Below are positions 43,616 through 53,028 of a stretch of DNA of 64,000 nt, one piece after another. Both the position numbers and the translations under genes were made by a program. The DNA lies in contig CATXTO010000005.1 of NCBI GenBank assembly GCA_958402445.1, forward strand, positions 44,347 to 108,346. The letters are read 5' to 3'. The notes below the pieces were generated by a model. The model had not been told where the DNA came from. It ran no database searches and worked only from the letters and a program-made list of their open reading frames with translations. Position 1 is the first letter of the stretch, and the number at the start of each line of letters is the position of its first letter. The DNA comes from an uncultured Eubacteriales bacterium (GTDB lineage Bacteria; Bacillota; Clostridia; Oscillospirales; Oscillospiraceae).

Positions 43616-44710
43616 ATGTCCAATCGAATCTTTCAAAGTGTAATTATTCAGTTGAAGGATGCCACAGACCGCGTGCTGGGTGTCATAGACGCGGAGGGTA
43701 ATGTGGTTTCCTGCAGCGAAAACGCCCTGCTTGGAGAGCGTTGGCCGGATGCGGCCTTGAAGGTCGGCAGCTCTTTTGATTCCTTGATCTGCTTTGATGG
43801 GAAGATGTATAAAGCCATCGTGGGTAGCAGCAATTATTTTGAATATGCGGTGTTCGCCGCAGGGGAAGACGAGCTGGCCCGGAGCCTTTGTACCATGGCC
43901 TATGTAGCGTTGAATGACGCGAAGACATTTTATGAGGAAAAGCACGACCGGGGTACCTTCGTAAAAAATATTATTATGGATAACATCCTGCCGGGAGATA
44001 TTTACATTCGGGCGAAGGAACTGCATTTTTCCACAGACGCGCCTCGCGCCGTGTTTCTGATCCGGCAGATTGGGCACGGCGATGTAGCGGCGGTGGACGT
44101 GCTGCAGGGAATGTTTCCGGACAAGCTCCAGGATTTTGTTCTGAGCATCAATGAGACGGACATTGCTGTGGTTAAGCAAATCAGCGCGAATACCACGCCG
44201 GATGATCTGCTTCGGCTGGCCCAATCCATGGAGGATGTTTTAAAGACGGAGCTGTTTATCAAGGCATCGATCGGCATCGGAACGGTGTCCAGCCATCTGC
44301 GGGAGCTGGCGGATTCTTATAAAGAGGCCCAAACCGCCATTGACGTGGGCAAAGTGTTTGACACGGAAAAGAGCATCATCAATTATGAGAATCTGGGAAT
44401 TGGAAGGCTAATTTATCAGCTGCCCACCACTTTGTGCGAAATCTTCTTGTCCGAGGTCTTCAAAAAAAGCTCCATCGATTCGCTGGACCAGGAGACGCTG
44501 TTTACCATCAATAAATTTTTTGAAAATAACCTGAATGTCTCCGAGACCTCCCGCAAGCTATTTGTGCACCGCAATACTCTGGTCTATCGGCTGGAGAAAA
44601 TTAAAAAGCTCACAGGCCTGGACTTGCGGCAGTTTGATCATGCGATTATCTTTAAAGTGGCCCTGATGGTCCGCAAATATTTGGCCTCTCGGGAGAGCCA
44701 CAATGCCTGA
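43616..44710 (+). CDS. PucR/CdaR-type transcriptional regulator
   Basis: Protein of 364 residues. A GAF/PAS-like N-terminal sensor part is followed by a GGDEF-like central region and a C-terminal PucR-type helix-turn-helix (NVSETSRKLFVHRNTLVYRLE at about 305-325). This C-terminus is typical of CdaR and PucR activators, which respond to small metabolites. AAGGAGGG precedes ATG 43616. It lies 30 bases upstream of ftsE in the same direction, so it could be co-transcribed with the division/peptidoglycan hydrolase genes; the inducer is unknown. Confidence 0.82.
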   Translation: MSNRIFQSVIIQLKDATDRVLGVIDAEGNVVSCSENALLGERWPDAALKVGSSFDSLICFDGKMYKAIVGSSNYFEYAVFAAGEDELARSLCTMAYVALNDAKTFYEEKHDRGTFVKNIIMDNILPGDIYIRAKELHFSTDAPRAVFLIRQIGHGDVAAVDVLQGMFPDKLQDFVLSINETDIAVVKQISANTTPDDLLRLAQSMEDVLKTELFIKASIGIGTVSSHLRELADSYKEAQTAIDVGKVFDTEKSIINYENLGIGRLIYQLPTTLCEIFLSEVFKKSSIDSLDQETLFTINKFFENNLNVSETSRKLFVHRNTLVYRLEKIKKLTGLDLRQFDHAIIFKVALMVRKYLASRESHNA

Positions 44711-44740
44711 TTTCGATAAATTATCTGGAGCAAAAGAACT

Positions 44741-45430
44741 ATGATTGAATTCAAAGATGTTGTCAAAGCCTATGACACCGGTACAAAGGCCCTGAAGGGG
44801 ATCTCCGTGGGAATTGCCGATGGGGAGTTCGTCTTTTTGGTGGGGCCCTCCGGTTCCGGAAAGTCCACCATCATTAAATTGATTACCGGTGAAATCCAAC
44901 CGACCTCCGGCACGGTGGAGGTCAACGACTTCCATTTGGAATCCATCCGAAAGCGGGAGATTCCATTTCTGCGCCGTACCGTGGGGGTGGTATTTCAGGA
45001 TTTCCGTCTCATTGCCAATAAAACCGTATATGAGAATGTGGCGTTTGCCATGCGCGTCATCGGCGCAAGGGAGAAAGAAATTCGAAAGCGGGTTCCCTAC
45101 GTCCTGGAGCTGGTTGGCCTGGAGAATAAGAGCCGCCGGCATCCCGGGGAGCTTTCTGGCGGTGAGCAGCAGCGCGTGGCGATCGCCCGGGCTCTGATCA
45201 ACAACCCCGCCACCATCATTGCGGATGAACCCACCGGCAATTTGGACCCGGCCCGTTCCTTTGAAATTATGCTTTTGCTGGAGGAAATCAACAACCTGGG
45301 CACCACGGTGCTGGTGGTGACCCACGAGCGGGAGCTGGTGGAACGATTCACGAAACGGGTCGTCGCAATTGACGATGGTCTGGTAATCAGCGATGGAATG
45401 GACGGGTATTATCACTATGAAGAGCAATAA
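44741..45430 (+). CDS. ftsE: Cell division ABC transporter ATPase FtsE
   Basis: Protein of 229 residues. Walker A is GPSGSGKST (about 36-44), then the Q-loop VFQDFRLI, the signature LSGGEQQRVAIARAL and Walker B IIADEPTGNLDP. FtsE powers conformational change in FtsX rather than transport, switching on periplasmic or wall hydrolases. GGAG precedes the ATG by about eight bases. It overlaps ftsX by 14 bases. The downstream M23 protein is the probable target. Confidence 0.96.
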   Translation: MIEFKDVVKAYDTGTKALKGISVGIADGEFVFLVGPSGSGKSTIIKLITGEIQPTSGTVEVNDFHLESIRKREIPFLRRTVGVVFQDFRLIANKTVYENVAFAMRVIGAREKEIRKRVPYVLELVGLENKSRRHPGELSGGEQQRVAIARALINNPATIIADEPTGNLDPARSFEIMLLLEEINNLGTTVLVVTHERELVERFTKRVVAIDDGLVISDGMDGYYHYEEQ

Positions 45431-46304
45431 TGTTGGATACTTATTAAAAGAGGGCATCCGCGGCATCTTCCTGCATGGGTTCATGTCGTTTGCGGCTGTG
45501 TGTGTCACCGTGGCCTGCCTGATTATCATCGGCAGTTTTTCTCTGGTTTTGTACAACATCAATATGTTAGTGGCGGAGCTGGAGAAGGAAAACGAGATTC
45601 TTGTCTATGTAGATGAGACGTATAGCGAGGCCGAGGCGAAAAGCGTGGGCTCGAAGCTCAATATGATTGAAAACGTGCAAAAGGCCACGTTTGTCAGCCG
45701 GGAGCAGGCTTTGCAGGATTTTGTGGCGGAGCAAGGCACAGACACGGCGTTTGAGGGTGTGGATGCCTCCACTCTGCGGGACCGTTTTGTGGTGATCCTG
45801 GAGGATAACGCACTGATGAAGCAGACCGTGGCCCAGATACGCCAAGTACCGGGCGTCGCAGATTTAAAGGCGAATTACGAGCTGGCGGAGGGCTTCACCA
45901 CCATACAGCGTGTCCTGCGGATTGCCTCCGCCGCCATCATCGTTGTGCTTTTGGCGGTATCCCTTTTGATCATTTCAAACACCGTCAAGTTGGCGATGTA
46001 TGACCGCCGGGATGAAATTGCCATTATGAAAATGGTCGGGGCGACCAACGGGTTTATCCGGATCCCGTTCTTAGTGGAGGGGTTCCTGTTGGGTTTCTTT
46101 GGCGCTGCGGTGGCGTTCTTTCTGGAATGGGGGCTTTATGACGCGGTGGTAAACCGGATCTCCAACGTGGACGCCTTGGGATTGTTTGATTTGGTCCCCT
46201 TTACGGCCCTGCTCTGGCCCATGGTCGCAACCTTCAGCGCGGCGGGCCTATTTGTAGGCATTTTTGGAAGCCTTGCTTCCATTCGGAAGTTCTTGGATGT
46301 TTAA
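45417..46304 (+). CDS. ftsX: Cell division membrane protein FtsX
   Basis: Protein of 295 residues. It starts MKSNNVGYLLKEGIRGIFLH, matching other FtsX N-termini; an upstream in-frame ATG at 45393 lies deeper in ftsE and has no ribosome site. One membrane helix precedes a large extracytoplasmic domain (about 55-165) that binds the hydrolase, followed by three C-terminal helices with MYDRRDEIAIMKMVGATNGF, the conserved FtsX cytoplasmic loop. It functions with FtsE. Confidence 0.95.
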   Translation: MKSNNVGYLLKEGIRGIFLHGFMSFAAVCVTVACLIIIGSFSLVLYNINMLVAELEKENEILVYVDETYSEAEAKSVGSKLNMIENVQKATFVSREQALQDFVAEQGTDTAFEGVDASTLRDRFVVILEDNALMKQTVAQIRQVPGVADLKANYELAEGFTTIQRVLRIASAAIIVVLLAVSLLIISNTVKLAMYDRRDEIAIMKMVGATNGFIRIPFLVEGFLLGFFGAAVAFFLEWGLYDAVVNRISNVDALGLFDLVPFTALLWPMVATFSAAGLFVGIFGSLASIRKFLDV

Positions 46305-46332
46305 GCTTGTGCAAAAAAGGAGATGTTAACAA

Positions 46333-47607
46333 ATGAAGCGGAAAAAGCTGGTTTCCATTGTAGCTGCGGTTCTGGCCTTTCTCTTGGTCTTGACATTGGT
46401 GCTTAGTATCATTCCCTCCCGCGTATTTGCCGCCAGTTCCTCCTCCATCAAGCAGGAACTGAAGGATTTGGAGGCGCAAGCTCAGGAAATTGAGAAGGCT
46501 AAAAAGGACCTGGAATCCCAGCAGGCCGCCAATGCCTCGAATACGGAGGACGTGGTCTCCAGAAAAAAGGATATTGATCAAGAAATTAAAATCATCCATG
46601 ACGAAATCAACAACATCAACGCTCAGATTCAGAGCTATAACCAACTGATTGCGGAAAAGCAAAAGGAACTGGATGATGCGCAGACCCGGCAGCAGGAGCT
46701 CAATGAGCGCTACCGCGTACGCCTGCGCACCATGGAGGAAAACGGCAAGGTCTCCTACTGGTCTGTGCTGTTCAAGGCGAAGAGCTTCACGGATTTACTG
46801 GACAGCATCAATATGATTTCTGAAATCGCGGCGGCGGACCGGGCTATGATGGAGCAATTGGATCAGGTGGCGCAGGAAATTCTAACGGCGCAGGCAGAGC
46901 TGGCGGAGGAAAAGGCCGGCCTGCAAACGCAAAAGGACGCCTTAGCGGACAGCCAGGCTGAGCTGGACCAGAAGAGCGCGGAAGCCGATGAGATCTTATC
47001 GGAGCTCATTGACGACGCGGCCCAGATGGCTGAGACGTACGAGTCCTATGAATCTCAGGAAGCCTCGCTGAGCGACGAGATTGCGCAAAAGGAAAAAGAA
47101 TTCAACGAAGCTTTGGACAAAGAAGAAGAGGCGCGCCGGCAGCAGCAACAACAGCAACAGCAAAACAACAGCGGCGGCGGGAGCTCTGGCGGCGGGAATT
47201 CCGGCGGTGGAAGCACCTCGTCCTCCGGCTGGCAGTACCCGCTGCCCTATGCCACCGTCACCTGCGGCTATGGATGGCGGACGCACCCCATCACTGGAAA
47301 ACAGAGCTTTCACAACGGAGTGGACTTGGGTGCGGCGCAGGGAACACCCATTTACGCCAGCCGTAGCGGAACGGTGACCACCGCCACTTACAGCAGCGTT
47401 TATGGCTATTATGTCACCATTAACCACGGGGACGGTTATTCCACGCTATATGGTCATATGACCCATTATACTGTTTCCGCAGGTCAAACCGTATCCCAGG
47501 GTGAGGTGATTGGGTATGTGGGTTCTACCGGCTGGTCCACGGGACCGCACCTGCACTTCACCATCTACTATAACGGCTCGACAGTAAATCCCATGAATTA
47601 TATCTAG
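46333..47607 (+). CDS. FtsEX-linked M23 (LytM) peptidoglycan hydrolase with coiled coil
   Basis: Protein of 424 residues. A signal peptide (about 1-36) is followed by a long coiled coil (about 37-270, Gln/Glu/Lys/Ala-rich, EnvC/PcsB/CwlO-like), a Gln-run and Gly-Ser linker, and a LytM peptidase domain. The zinc and active-site motifs are intact: HNGVDLG, YGHMTHY and GPHLHF. It probably cleaves septal peptidoglycan crosslinks when released by FtsEX. It starts 28 bases after ftsX with AAGGAG. Intact catalytic residues mean it may be an enzyme itself rather than only an activator. Confidence 0.93.
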   Translation: MKRKKLVSIVAAVLAFLLVLTLVLSIIPSRVFAASSSSIKQELKDLEAQAQEIEKAKKDLESQQAANASNTEDVVSRKKDIDQEIKIIHDEINNINAQIQSYNQLIAEKQKELDDAQTRQQELNERYRVRLRTMEENGKVSYWSVLFKAKSFTDLLDSINMISEIAAADRAMMEQLDQVAQEILTAQAELAEEKAGLQTQKDALADSQAELDQKSAEADEILSELIDDAAQMAETYESYESQEASLSDEIAQKEKEFNEALDKEEEARRQQQQQQQQNNSGGGSSGGGNSGGGSTSSSGWQYPLPYATVTCGYGWRTHPITGKQSFHNGVDLGAAQGTPIYASRSGTVTTATYSSVYGYYVTINHGDGYSTLYGHMTHYTVSAGQTVSQGEVIGYVGSTGWSTGPHLHFTIYYNGSTVNPMNYI

Positions 47608-47638
47608 TTTGTTTCGTCCCTACATAGCGTTTTCATTT

Positions 47639-47662
47639 CCCACAGCCCTTTTGGGCTGTGGG
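47639..47662 (+). other. Stem-loop between the M23 and protease genes
   Basis: CCCACAGCCC and GGGCTGTGGG pair perfectly around TTTT. A T-rich but interrupted tail follows, so it may be a weak terminator attenuating read-through into the protease gene. Confidence 0.6.
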
Positions 47663-47697
47663 TCAATGATTCTTGTTTGCTTTTGTGAGGTATTATT

Positions 47698-48879
47698 TTG
47701 AAAAGATTTCTAAAGGTTCTCTCCTATGTGGCCGTAGCCTTACTGGCCTCCGCTTTGACTTTGACCGGCACACTGTATTGGGGCCGCAGCATGGAGGCAC
47801 CGCGTAGCGGTGAGTCCAAACTGAATCAGCTCCAGGACATTCTAGACACGTACTTTATTGAGGACGTGGACCGGACAGCCTTGGAAGACGCTGCGGCAAA
47901 GGCTATGATCCAGGCTACCGGAGACCGCTGGAGCTACTACATCCCGGCTGCGGACTATCAGTCCTATCGGGAACGGGCGGAAAACGCCTATGTGGGCGTG
48001 GGAATTACCATCTCCCCCATAGAAAACCCGGCAGGCTTTGAAATCGTGGAAGTGGTGCCCGGCGGTCCCGCGGCAGAGGCTGGATTAGAGGTACACGACG
48101 TACTAATCCAGATAGAGGGCAAAAGCTGTGCGGATTTGGGCATGGAAGGCACCAAAGATCTAGTCCGGGGGGAAGAGGGGACTTCGGTTCGCGTTACAGT
48201 GCTGCGGGATGGTCAGGAAAAGGAATTCTCCGTAACCCGGCGGCGATTTGAGACGCCTGTGGCCACCTACGAGCTCCTGGATTCCGGCTATGGACTGATT
48301 ACCATTGAGAACTTTGAGTCCAAATGCGCGGAGGAGACCCTGGCAGCGATTGAGGCCTTGACCGCCCAGGGTGCAAAAGGCCTGATTTTTGACGTGCGGT
48401 TTAATCCTGGCGGATTTAAGGATGAGTTGGTAAAAGTGTTGGATTACCTGCTGCCTGAGGGGCCGTTGTTCCGCAGCGTGACCTACGACGGGCAAGAGAG
48501 TACGGATTACTCTGATGCAGCGCATCTGGAGCTGCCGATGGCCGTTTTGGTCAATCAGGACTCGTATTCCGCGGCGGAGTTTTTTGCCGCGGCGCTGCAA
48601 GAATATGGTGTCGCAAAGGTTGTTGGTACGCAAACCTCCGGTAAGGGGTATTTTCAAAACACGTTTCGGCTGCTGGATGGTTCTGCGGCGGCGATCTCCA
48701 CCGGCAAGTACTTTACACCGCATGGCAACAGCTTGGCCGGTGTTGGGATTTCGCCGGATGTTCCGGCGGAGGTAGAGGAGAAGACCAACGCGGCCATATA
48801 CTATGGGGAGCTGGAGCCCGCCGATGATCCGCAAATCCAGGCTGCGATTTCCGCCTTGAATTCTGCTGTTGAACCTTGA
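47698..48879 (+). CDS. S41 C-terminal processing peptidase with PDZ domain
   Basis: Exported serine protease of 393 residues. An N-terminal signal/anchor helix (about 8-25) is followed by a PDZ domain (about 95-185: YVGVGITISPIENP, VVPGGPAAEAGL) and the S41 catalytic domain. The Ser-Lys dyad is S291 (YSAAE) and K316 (TSGKGYFQ) with the usual spacing of 25. The start is TTG at 47698 after GTGAGG. Homologues (CtpA/CtpB) process wall hydrolases and sporulation regulators; location after the M23 gene suggests control of that hydrolase (inference). Confidence 0.92.
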   Translation: MKRFLKVLSYVAVALLASALTLTGTLYWGRSMEAPRSGESKLNQLQDILDTYFIEDVDRTALEDAAAKAMIQATGDRWSYYIPAADYQSYRERAENAYVGVGITISPIENPAGFEIVEVVPGGPAAEAGLEVHDVLIQIEGKSCADLGMEGTKDLVRGEEGTSVRVTVLRDGQEKEFSVTRRRFETPVATYELLDSGYGLITIENFESKCAEETLAAIEALTAQGAKGLIFDVRFNPGGFKDELVKVLDYLLPEGPLFRSVTYDGQESTDYSDAAHLELPMAVLVNQDSYSAAEFFAAALQEYGVAKVVGTQTSGKGYFQNTFRLLDGSAAAISTGKYFTPHGNSLAGVGISPDVPAEVEEKTNAAIYYGELEPADDPQIQAAISALNSAVEP

Positions 48880-48958
48880 CGGCGCCTGGAAAATCTTCTA
48901 TAATCACAGACGATAATAGGTGACAGCCACTGATCCAAATGAAAAGGGGTATGAGTGT

Positions 48959-49432
48959 ATGGCAAAAGAGTTTAAACTGACCGGCGCCAGAGTGCAGGAA
49001 CTGGAAGAGGAACTAAATTACCTGAAGACCACCCGCATGCAGGAGGTCGTGGAGGATATTAAGGAAGCCAGGTCTCAAGGAGACCTGTCTGAAAATAGCG
49101 AGTATGATGAGGCCAGAAACGAACAGGCCAAGCTGTTTGGCCGCATTACGGAGATCGAGGAAATCCTGGCTCATGCCGTCATTATCGAAGATGAAAATGA
49201 GGCCAACGGCCGCATCGGCTTGGGTTGCGTCGTGTCGGTGAAAGACATGTCCACAGAAGAGGTTTCAGAGTTCCGCATCACGGGTTCTCAGGAGGCCAAT
49301 CCAATGCAGGGTAAATTGTCGGACGATTCCCCCTTCGGTCGGGCATTGGTGGGGAAGACGGCAGGGGAGACCGTTGCAGTGGAAGCGCCCACCGGGCGAT
49401 TTGATGTGCAGATCCTGAGTGTTTCCAGATAA
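48959..49432 (+). CDS. greA: Transcription elongation factor GreA
   Basis: Protein of 157 residues, the standard GreA length when started at ATG 48959 (AAGGGG upstream). The N-terminal coiled coil contains the conserved acidic tip (DLSENSEYDEARNEQ); the C-terminal FKBP-like domain ends with DDSPFGRALVGK. It stimulates cleavage of backtracked transcripts by RNA polymerase. Precedes lysS, a frequent pair. Confidence 0.95.
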   Translation: MAKEFKLTGARVQELEEELNYLKTTRMQEVVEDIKEARSQGDLSENSEYDEARNEQAKLFGRITEIEEILAHAVIIEDENEANGRIGLGCVVSVKDMSTEEVSEFRITGSQEANPMQGKLSDDSPFGRALVGKTAGETVAVEAPTGRFDVQILSVSR

Positions 49433-49455
49433 GAAGCAGAAATAGAGAGGCTATT

Positions 49456-50958
49456 ATGGGAAAATTTGTACCTGATTCCGAGCTGTCTCTCAGCGACCAG
49501 GTTCGGATTCGCAGAGAAAAGCTCGCCCAATTGCAGGCGGAGGGAAGAGATCCCTTTGCCCAGACACGCTTTGTGGCCACCGCCTGTAGTACGGAAATCA
49601 AAGAGAATTTCGAGACCATGGAGGGCAAGCCGGTATCCGTGGCGGGCCGTATTATGAGCAAACGGGGAATGGGCAAGGTGATTTTCTGCGATTTGCAGGA
49701 TCATGCCGGGCGCATTCAGCTTTATGCCCGCATGGATGAGATGGAACCGGTGTCGGAATATGAGTCTTTTAAAAAGACCGACATTGGAGATATTGTTGGC
49801 GTCCAGGGCGACGTGTTTCGCACACAAAAAGGGGAAATTTCGGTGCGGGTGCATCAGGCGACGCTGCTGAGCAAGGCTTTGTTGCCGTTGCCGGAAAAGT
49901 TCCACGGCCTGACGGACCTGGAGTCCCGTTACCGCCAGCGGTATGTGGACCTTATCATGAATCCGGAGGCCCGCCGTACCTTTGAAATCCGGTCCAGATT
50001 TATTTCCTATGTTCGGCGCTTTCTGGACGCGCGGGGCTACATGGAGGTGGAAACGCCGGTATTGAACACGATTTCCGGCGGCGCCACTGCCCGCCCGTTC
50101 GTGACGCATCACAATACGCTGGATTTGGATATGTATATGCGTATAGCCACCGAGCTGCATTTGAAGCGCTTGGTAGTGGGCGGTCTAGATCGTGTTTACG
50201 AAATCGGGCGAATTTTCCGCAACGAAGGGATGGACCCGAAACACAACCCCGAGTTTACTACTGTGGAACTATACCAGGCCTATGCGGATTTCCACGATAT
50301 GATGGATTTGTTTGAGGAGCTTTTGTCCTCTGCGGCGGAGAAAATTCTGGGCACGCACCAGCTAGAATGGCTGGGGCACCAGGTTGACCTGACACCGGGC
50401 TGGCCCAGAATGACCATGGCTCAGGCGGTCCAGCAGTATTTGGGCGTGGATTTCATGAATGCTGCCACAGATGCCGAGGCGGAAGCATTGGCCGCCTCGG
50501 TAGGCGTGGTGCTGGGGGCCGAAAAGGAGCACACCTGGGGGAATTATCTGTACGAGTGCTTTGACCAAAAGGTGGAGCAGATGCTGGTGCAGCCCACCTT
50601 CATCACCATGCATCCCGTGGATGTGTCCCCCCTGGCGAAAAGGTCTACTCAGGACCCCAGGCTGACAGAGCGGTTTGAGCTGTTTATCTGCTGCAGCGAG
50701 ATGGGCAACGCCTTTTCCGAGCTGAACGACCCTATGGACCAGAGGTCTCGTTTTCAAAAGCAGGTGGAGCTGCGGGAGCGTGGCGATGCGGAGGCCGGCA
50801 TGATGGATATGGATTATATCAATGCCTTGGAGTATGGATTGCCTCCCACCGGCGGCTTGGGTATTGGCATTGACCGGTGCGTGATGCTGCTGACCGGCAG
50901 CGCCACCATACGCGAGGTGATACTGTTCCCCACAATGAAACCCTTGGCGAAGGACTAA
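49456..50958 (+). CDS. lysS: Class II lysyl-tRNA synthetase
   Basis: Protein of 500 residues. An N-terminal OB-fold anticodon domain (VSVAGRIMSKRGMGKVIFCD) is followed by the class II catalytic core with motif 1 (FLDARGYMEVETPVL), motif 2 (RIFRNEGMDPKHNPEFT) and motif 3 (GLGIGIDRCVMLL). It charges tRNA-Lys. GAGAGG precedes ATG 49456. It is the last conserved core gene before the degraded mobile region. Confidence 0.97.
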   Translation: MGKFVPDSELSLSDQVRIRREKLAQLQAEGRDPFAQTRFVATACSTEIKENFETMEGKPVSVAGRIMSKRGMGKVIFCDLQDHAGRIQLYARMDEMEPVSEYESFKKTDIGDIVGVQGDVFRTQKGEISVRVHQATLLSKALLPLPEKFHGLTDLESRYRQRYVDLIMNPEARRTFEIRSRFISYVRRFLDARGYMEVETPVLNTISGGATARPFVTHHNTLDLDMYMRIATELHLKRLVVGGLDRVYEIGRIFRNEGMDPKHNPEFTTVELYQAYADFHDMMDLFEELLSSAAEKILGTHQLEWLGHQVDLTPGWPRMTMAQAVQQYLGVDFMNAATDAEAEALAASVGVVLGAEKEHTWGNYLYECFDQKVEQMLVQPTFITMHPVDVSPLAKRSTQDPRLTERFELFICCSEMGNAFSELNDPMDQRSRFQKQVELRERGDAEAGMMDMDYINALEYGLPPTGGLGIGIDRCVMLLTGSATIREVILFPTMKPLAKD

Positions 50959-51018
50959 GTATAGGAAGCTCGAAAATGCAGGACTTTTGAGGTGTTTGAA
51001 CGGTGATCAGCTATACCG

Positions 51019-51038
51019 TTACGCCAATTTTACGCCAA
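51019..51038 (+). repeat. Tandem TTACGCCAA repeat downstream of lysS
   Basis: TTACGCCAA occurs at 51019-51027 and 51030-51038, 11 bases apart, close to the junction between core genes and mobile-element remnants. Such spacing is seen at protein-binding sites; a recombinase arm site is possible but unproved. Confidence 0.3.
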
Positions 51039-51107
51039 ATTATGCAGAAAAATGTGCAGAATTAGAGCTGGCCTATCAATTGACAATGGAATTACTGTGC
51101 AAATGTT

Positions 51108-51141
51108 AGAGCCTCGCTAAAAAGTGCGGGGCTCTATTTTT
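51108..51141 (+). terminator. Intrinsic terminator downstream of lysS
   Basis: AGAGCCTCGC pairs with GTGCGGGGCTCT (51108-51135) and is followed by ATTTTTG. It closes the greA-lysS unit about 150 bases past the lysS stop. Confidence 0.8.
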
Positions 51142-51227
51142 GTCCATTGGTCACTTCAAACCCAAAAAAAGGTTGCATTTTCCGTGGTCTAACGGAGGAT
51201 GAAATAGGTTTGTGAAAGAAGGGAAAC

Positions 51228-51476
51228 ATGAGACAAGGGGTTCTTGTCTATGACATGAAAAACGGACGGATGGGCATCCGTTTCAGTACAGATGGTTACT
51301 ATGGTGGTTTGCATTGTGGAGAAACAATGGATGTGTTCATGAATAACCGCTGACTTCCCACAAGGATAGAGTATGGGAGTGGTTGGAATCTAGTTAATGT
51401 TAAAACAAAATCTTCAATTGGGTTAAGCATGAGAGTATGGCAAAGATCACTATCTATAAGGAGGAGCCTCAAATGA
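51228..51476 (+). pseudogene. DUF5348 protein, inactivated by a nonsense mutation
   Basis: The frame from ATG 51228 reads MGIRFSTDGYYGGLHCGETM and reaches TGA at 51351-51353. Reading through, the same frame continues LPTRIEYGSGWNLV to a stop at 51474-51476. The DUF5348 pattern has Trp before PTRIE, so TGA probably arose from TGG. The family is, to my knowledge, typical of clostridial conjugative elements. AAGAAGGG-like pairing precedes the ATG. Confidence 0.65.
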
Positions 51477-52080
51477 AATGCTTAATAAAATATCAATGGG
51501 TAAAATTAGCGAGAAACCATCTGCCATAGGGAAAAGGAATCATGGAAGCTTGGACGAAACTAACATTTCGTGCAGCGTTTCGAAAGGGGAAGGCATCCTA
51601 TTGCAGTCATATAAACGATATAAGCCCTGGAACATGGGCAGGAGTGTTGTAGCATACTGGGCGTTAAAAGCCACACAGAGACATTGAAAACGCTAGATAT
51701 ATTATTATTCAGAGGCTCGTAGACCAAGGTTTATACATTTGGCGATGCAGGGCGTGGCTGGACCTCTGGCGCCATACGGTGTATCAGGATCCGCGAAACG
51801 CTTTTACCTATTTGGCGCCGGCCGTCCAGTTTAAAAAGTAAGGCGCCGCGCTTACCCTTGTGAATCTGAGGCGCCGTAGGGGCTGGGAGAAGGCAAAAGT
51901 GTGGCGATTCCTACAAAAGCATGGGGATGCTTTCACGCTGCACAAATTACTCGGTTTTTTGGAGGTCTCATTTTCAATATACAGTACCCCACCGATACTG
52001 AATATACAAGGCCATCACAAGAGGAAATAATCCGCATTTTGGGTGAGAAAACGCATGTAGCAGGATCGGACAACTACTGA
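51474..52080 (+). pseudogene. Broken conserved protein of conjugative elements
   Basis: The intact start MKCLIKYQWVKLARNHLP, behind AAGGAGGAG, is cut by TAG at 51528. The frame then resumes with GIMEAWTKLTFRAAFRKGKA and YCSHINDISPGTWAG. After a further frameshift comes AWLDLWRHTVYQDPRNAFTY, a TAA at 51839, GWEKAKVWRFLQKHGDAFTL, and after another frameshift GGLIFNIQYPTDTEYTRPSQ to a stop at 52080. All segments fit, from memory, one protein found repeatedly in Clostridia conjugative elements. At least four lesions, with a probable internal deletion. Confidence 0.6.
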
Positions 52081-52280
52081 CGCAACCGGATGATCTCCTG
52101 GTACAGCAAGAGCGTTCATGCTCCTGAAAAAATGCTACGCAGATGGAATCTCAGGATTGCCGTGTTGCAGATTTGTCCCCTATAATACGCGTGTATCTTT
52201 CCCGGTGTTGGAACTGTAAGAATTGCTATAAGAACTGTTAGATGAAGTATGTATCTCATCCAGCGAACAATCGAGAGATT

Positions 52281-52316
52281 TGAGGACCGTTTTGCATTAC
52301 GGTCCTCATTTTCTTT
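52281..52316 (+). terminator. Hairpin with T-tract upstream of the broken 3D-domain gene
   Basis: TGAGGACCGT (52281-52290) and ACGGTCCTCA (52299-52308) pair exactly, followed by TTTTCTTT. It stands 20 bases before the ribosome site of the next remnant and may be a terminator or leader element. The preceding 52081-52280 stretch shows nothing recognisable. Confidence 0.6.
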
Positions 52317-52335
52317 CCACACAAGGAGAATCCCC

Positions 52336-52910
52336 ATGAGTGAAGTAGCCAGGAAAATACAGATAAAGCCTGGTTCGAGTTATGGGGTTACTCTGCCTGA
52401 TTGTCGTTTTCTGCATAGTAGCAGCTATCTCACTGCCATTCATCATTCTTAATCAGGTGTTTCGAACGGATCCGGATATTTTGAATGCCAGCATGTCCAC
52501 AGGCTCTTACGAGGAAAAAGAGAAGGAGCGCGTCATTCCGCTGACTTACTCGACCTATGAGGCTGCCTCGGTGACGGTTGTCACCGCAAAACTCAGATCA
52601 ATGGCGTACCTCAATGCCGATACACCACCGCGACGCGAACCTATGACACGTCGACCAGCTCTGCAGGTATCACTGAGCCGGTAACCGTGCCGAGGAACCG
52701 TGCTGGAGCGCTGACAGCCAGCGGGAAAAAGGCCGCCTGAGGTATGGTGGCGATGTGTCCAGCGTTTGTGCTTTTGGACCACAAATCATGATGAACAAAA
52801 CCATGTACACGGTGGAAGACCGCGGCGGCAGCGGAATTGAAAGAGACCGCGGCCAGGTCGATACTTTCGTGTTAAAACGCCATGCGGATGAGCCGGAGTT
52901 AGTTCCGTGA
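52336..52910 (+). pseudogene. Broken 3D-domain exported protein
   Basis: Pieces in different frames assemble into one protein. There is a membrane segment (LLCLIVVFCIVAAISLPFII), then IPLTYSTYEAASVTVVTAK, TEPVTVPRNRAGALTASGKK, a TGA, GMVAMCPAFV, and in another frame MYTVEDRGGSGIERDRGQVD. The last block is the Asp-rich 3D domain of cell-wall lytic proteins. Similar proteins are carried by conjugative elements of Clostridia. At least three lesions. Confidence 0.6.
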
Positions 52911-53028
52911 ACACACGATACCCATTTTTACGCCGCTCCGGTTTGGGGATCAGGTCCCATTCCCCATAAAGCCACACCGTGTTGGGATGGATCCCGATCA
53001 GCTTTGGCACCTCGGCGGCTTTGAGAGA
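52876..53028 (-). pseudogene. MerR-family regulator fragment
   Basis: On the minus strand the segment reads AAEVPKLIGIHPNTVWLYGE followed by WDLIPKPERRKNGYRVFTEL, the winged helix-turn-helix of MerR proteins. It then loses similarity after about 50 residues and lacks a clear start. No effector domain remains. It partly overlaps the 3D-domain remnant, consistent with rearranged mobile DNA. Confidence 0.6.

Noticed and set aside
52116..52337. 73-codon minus-strand frame among the mobile remnants
   Set aside because: It reads through a terminator-like hairpin and has no ribosome site or family match.
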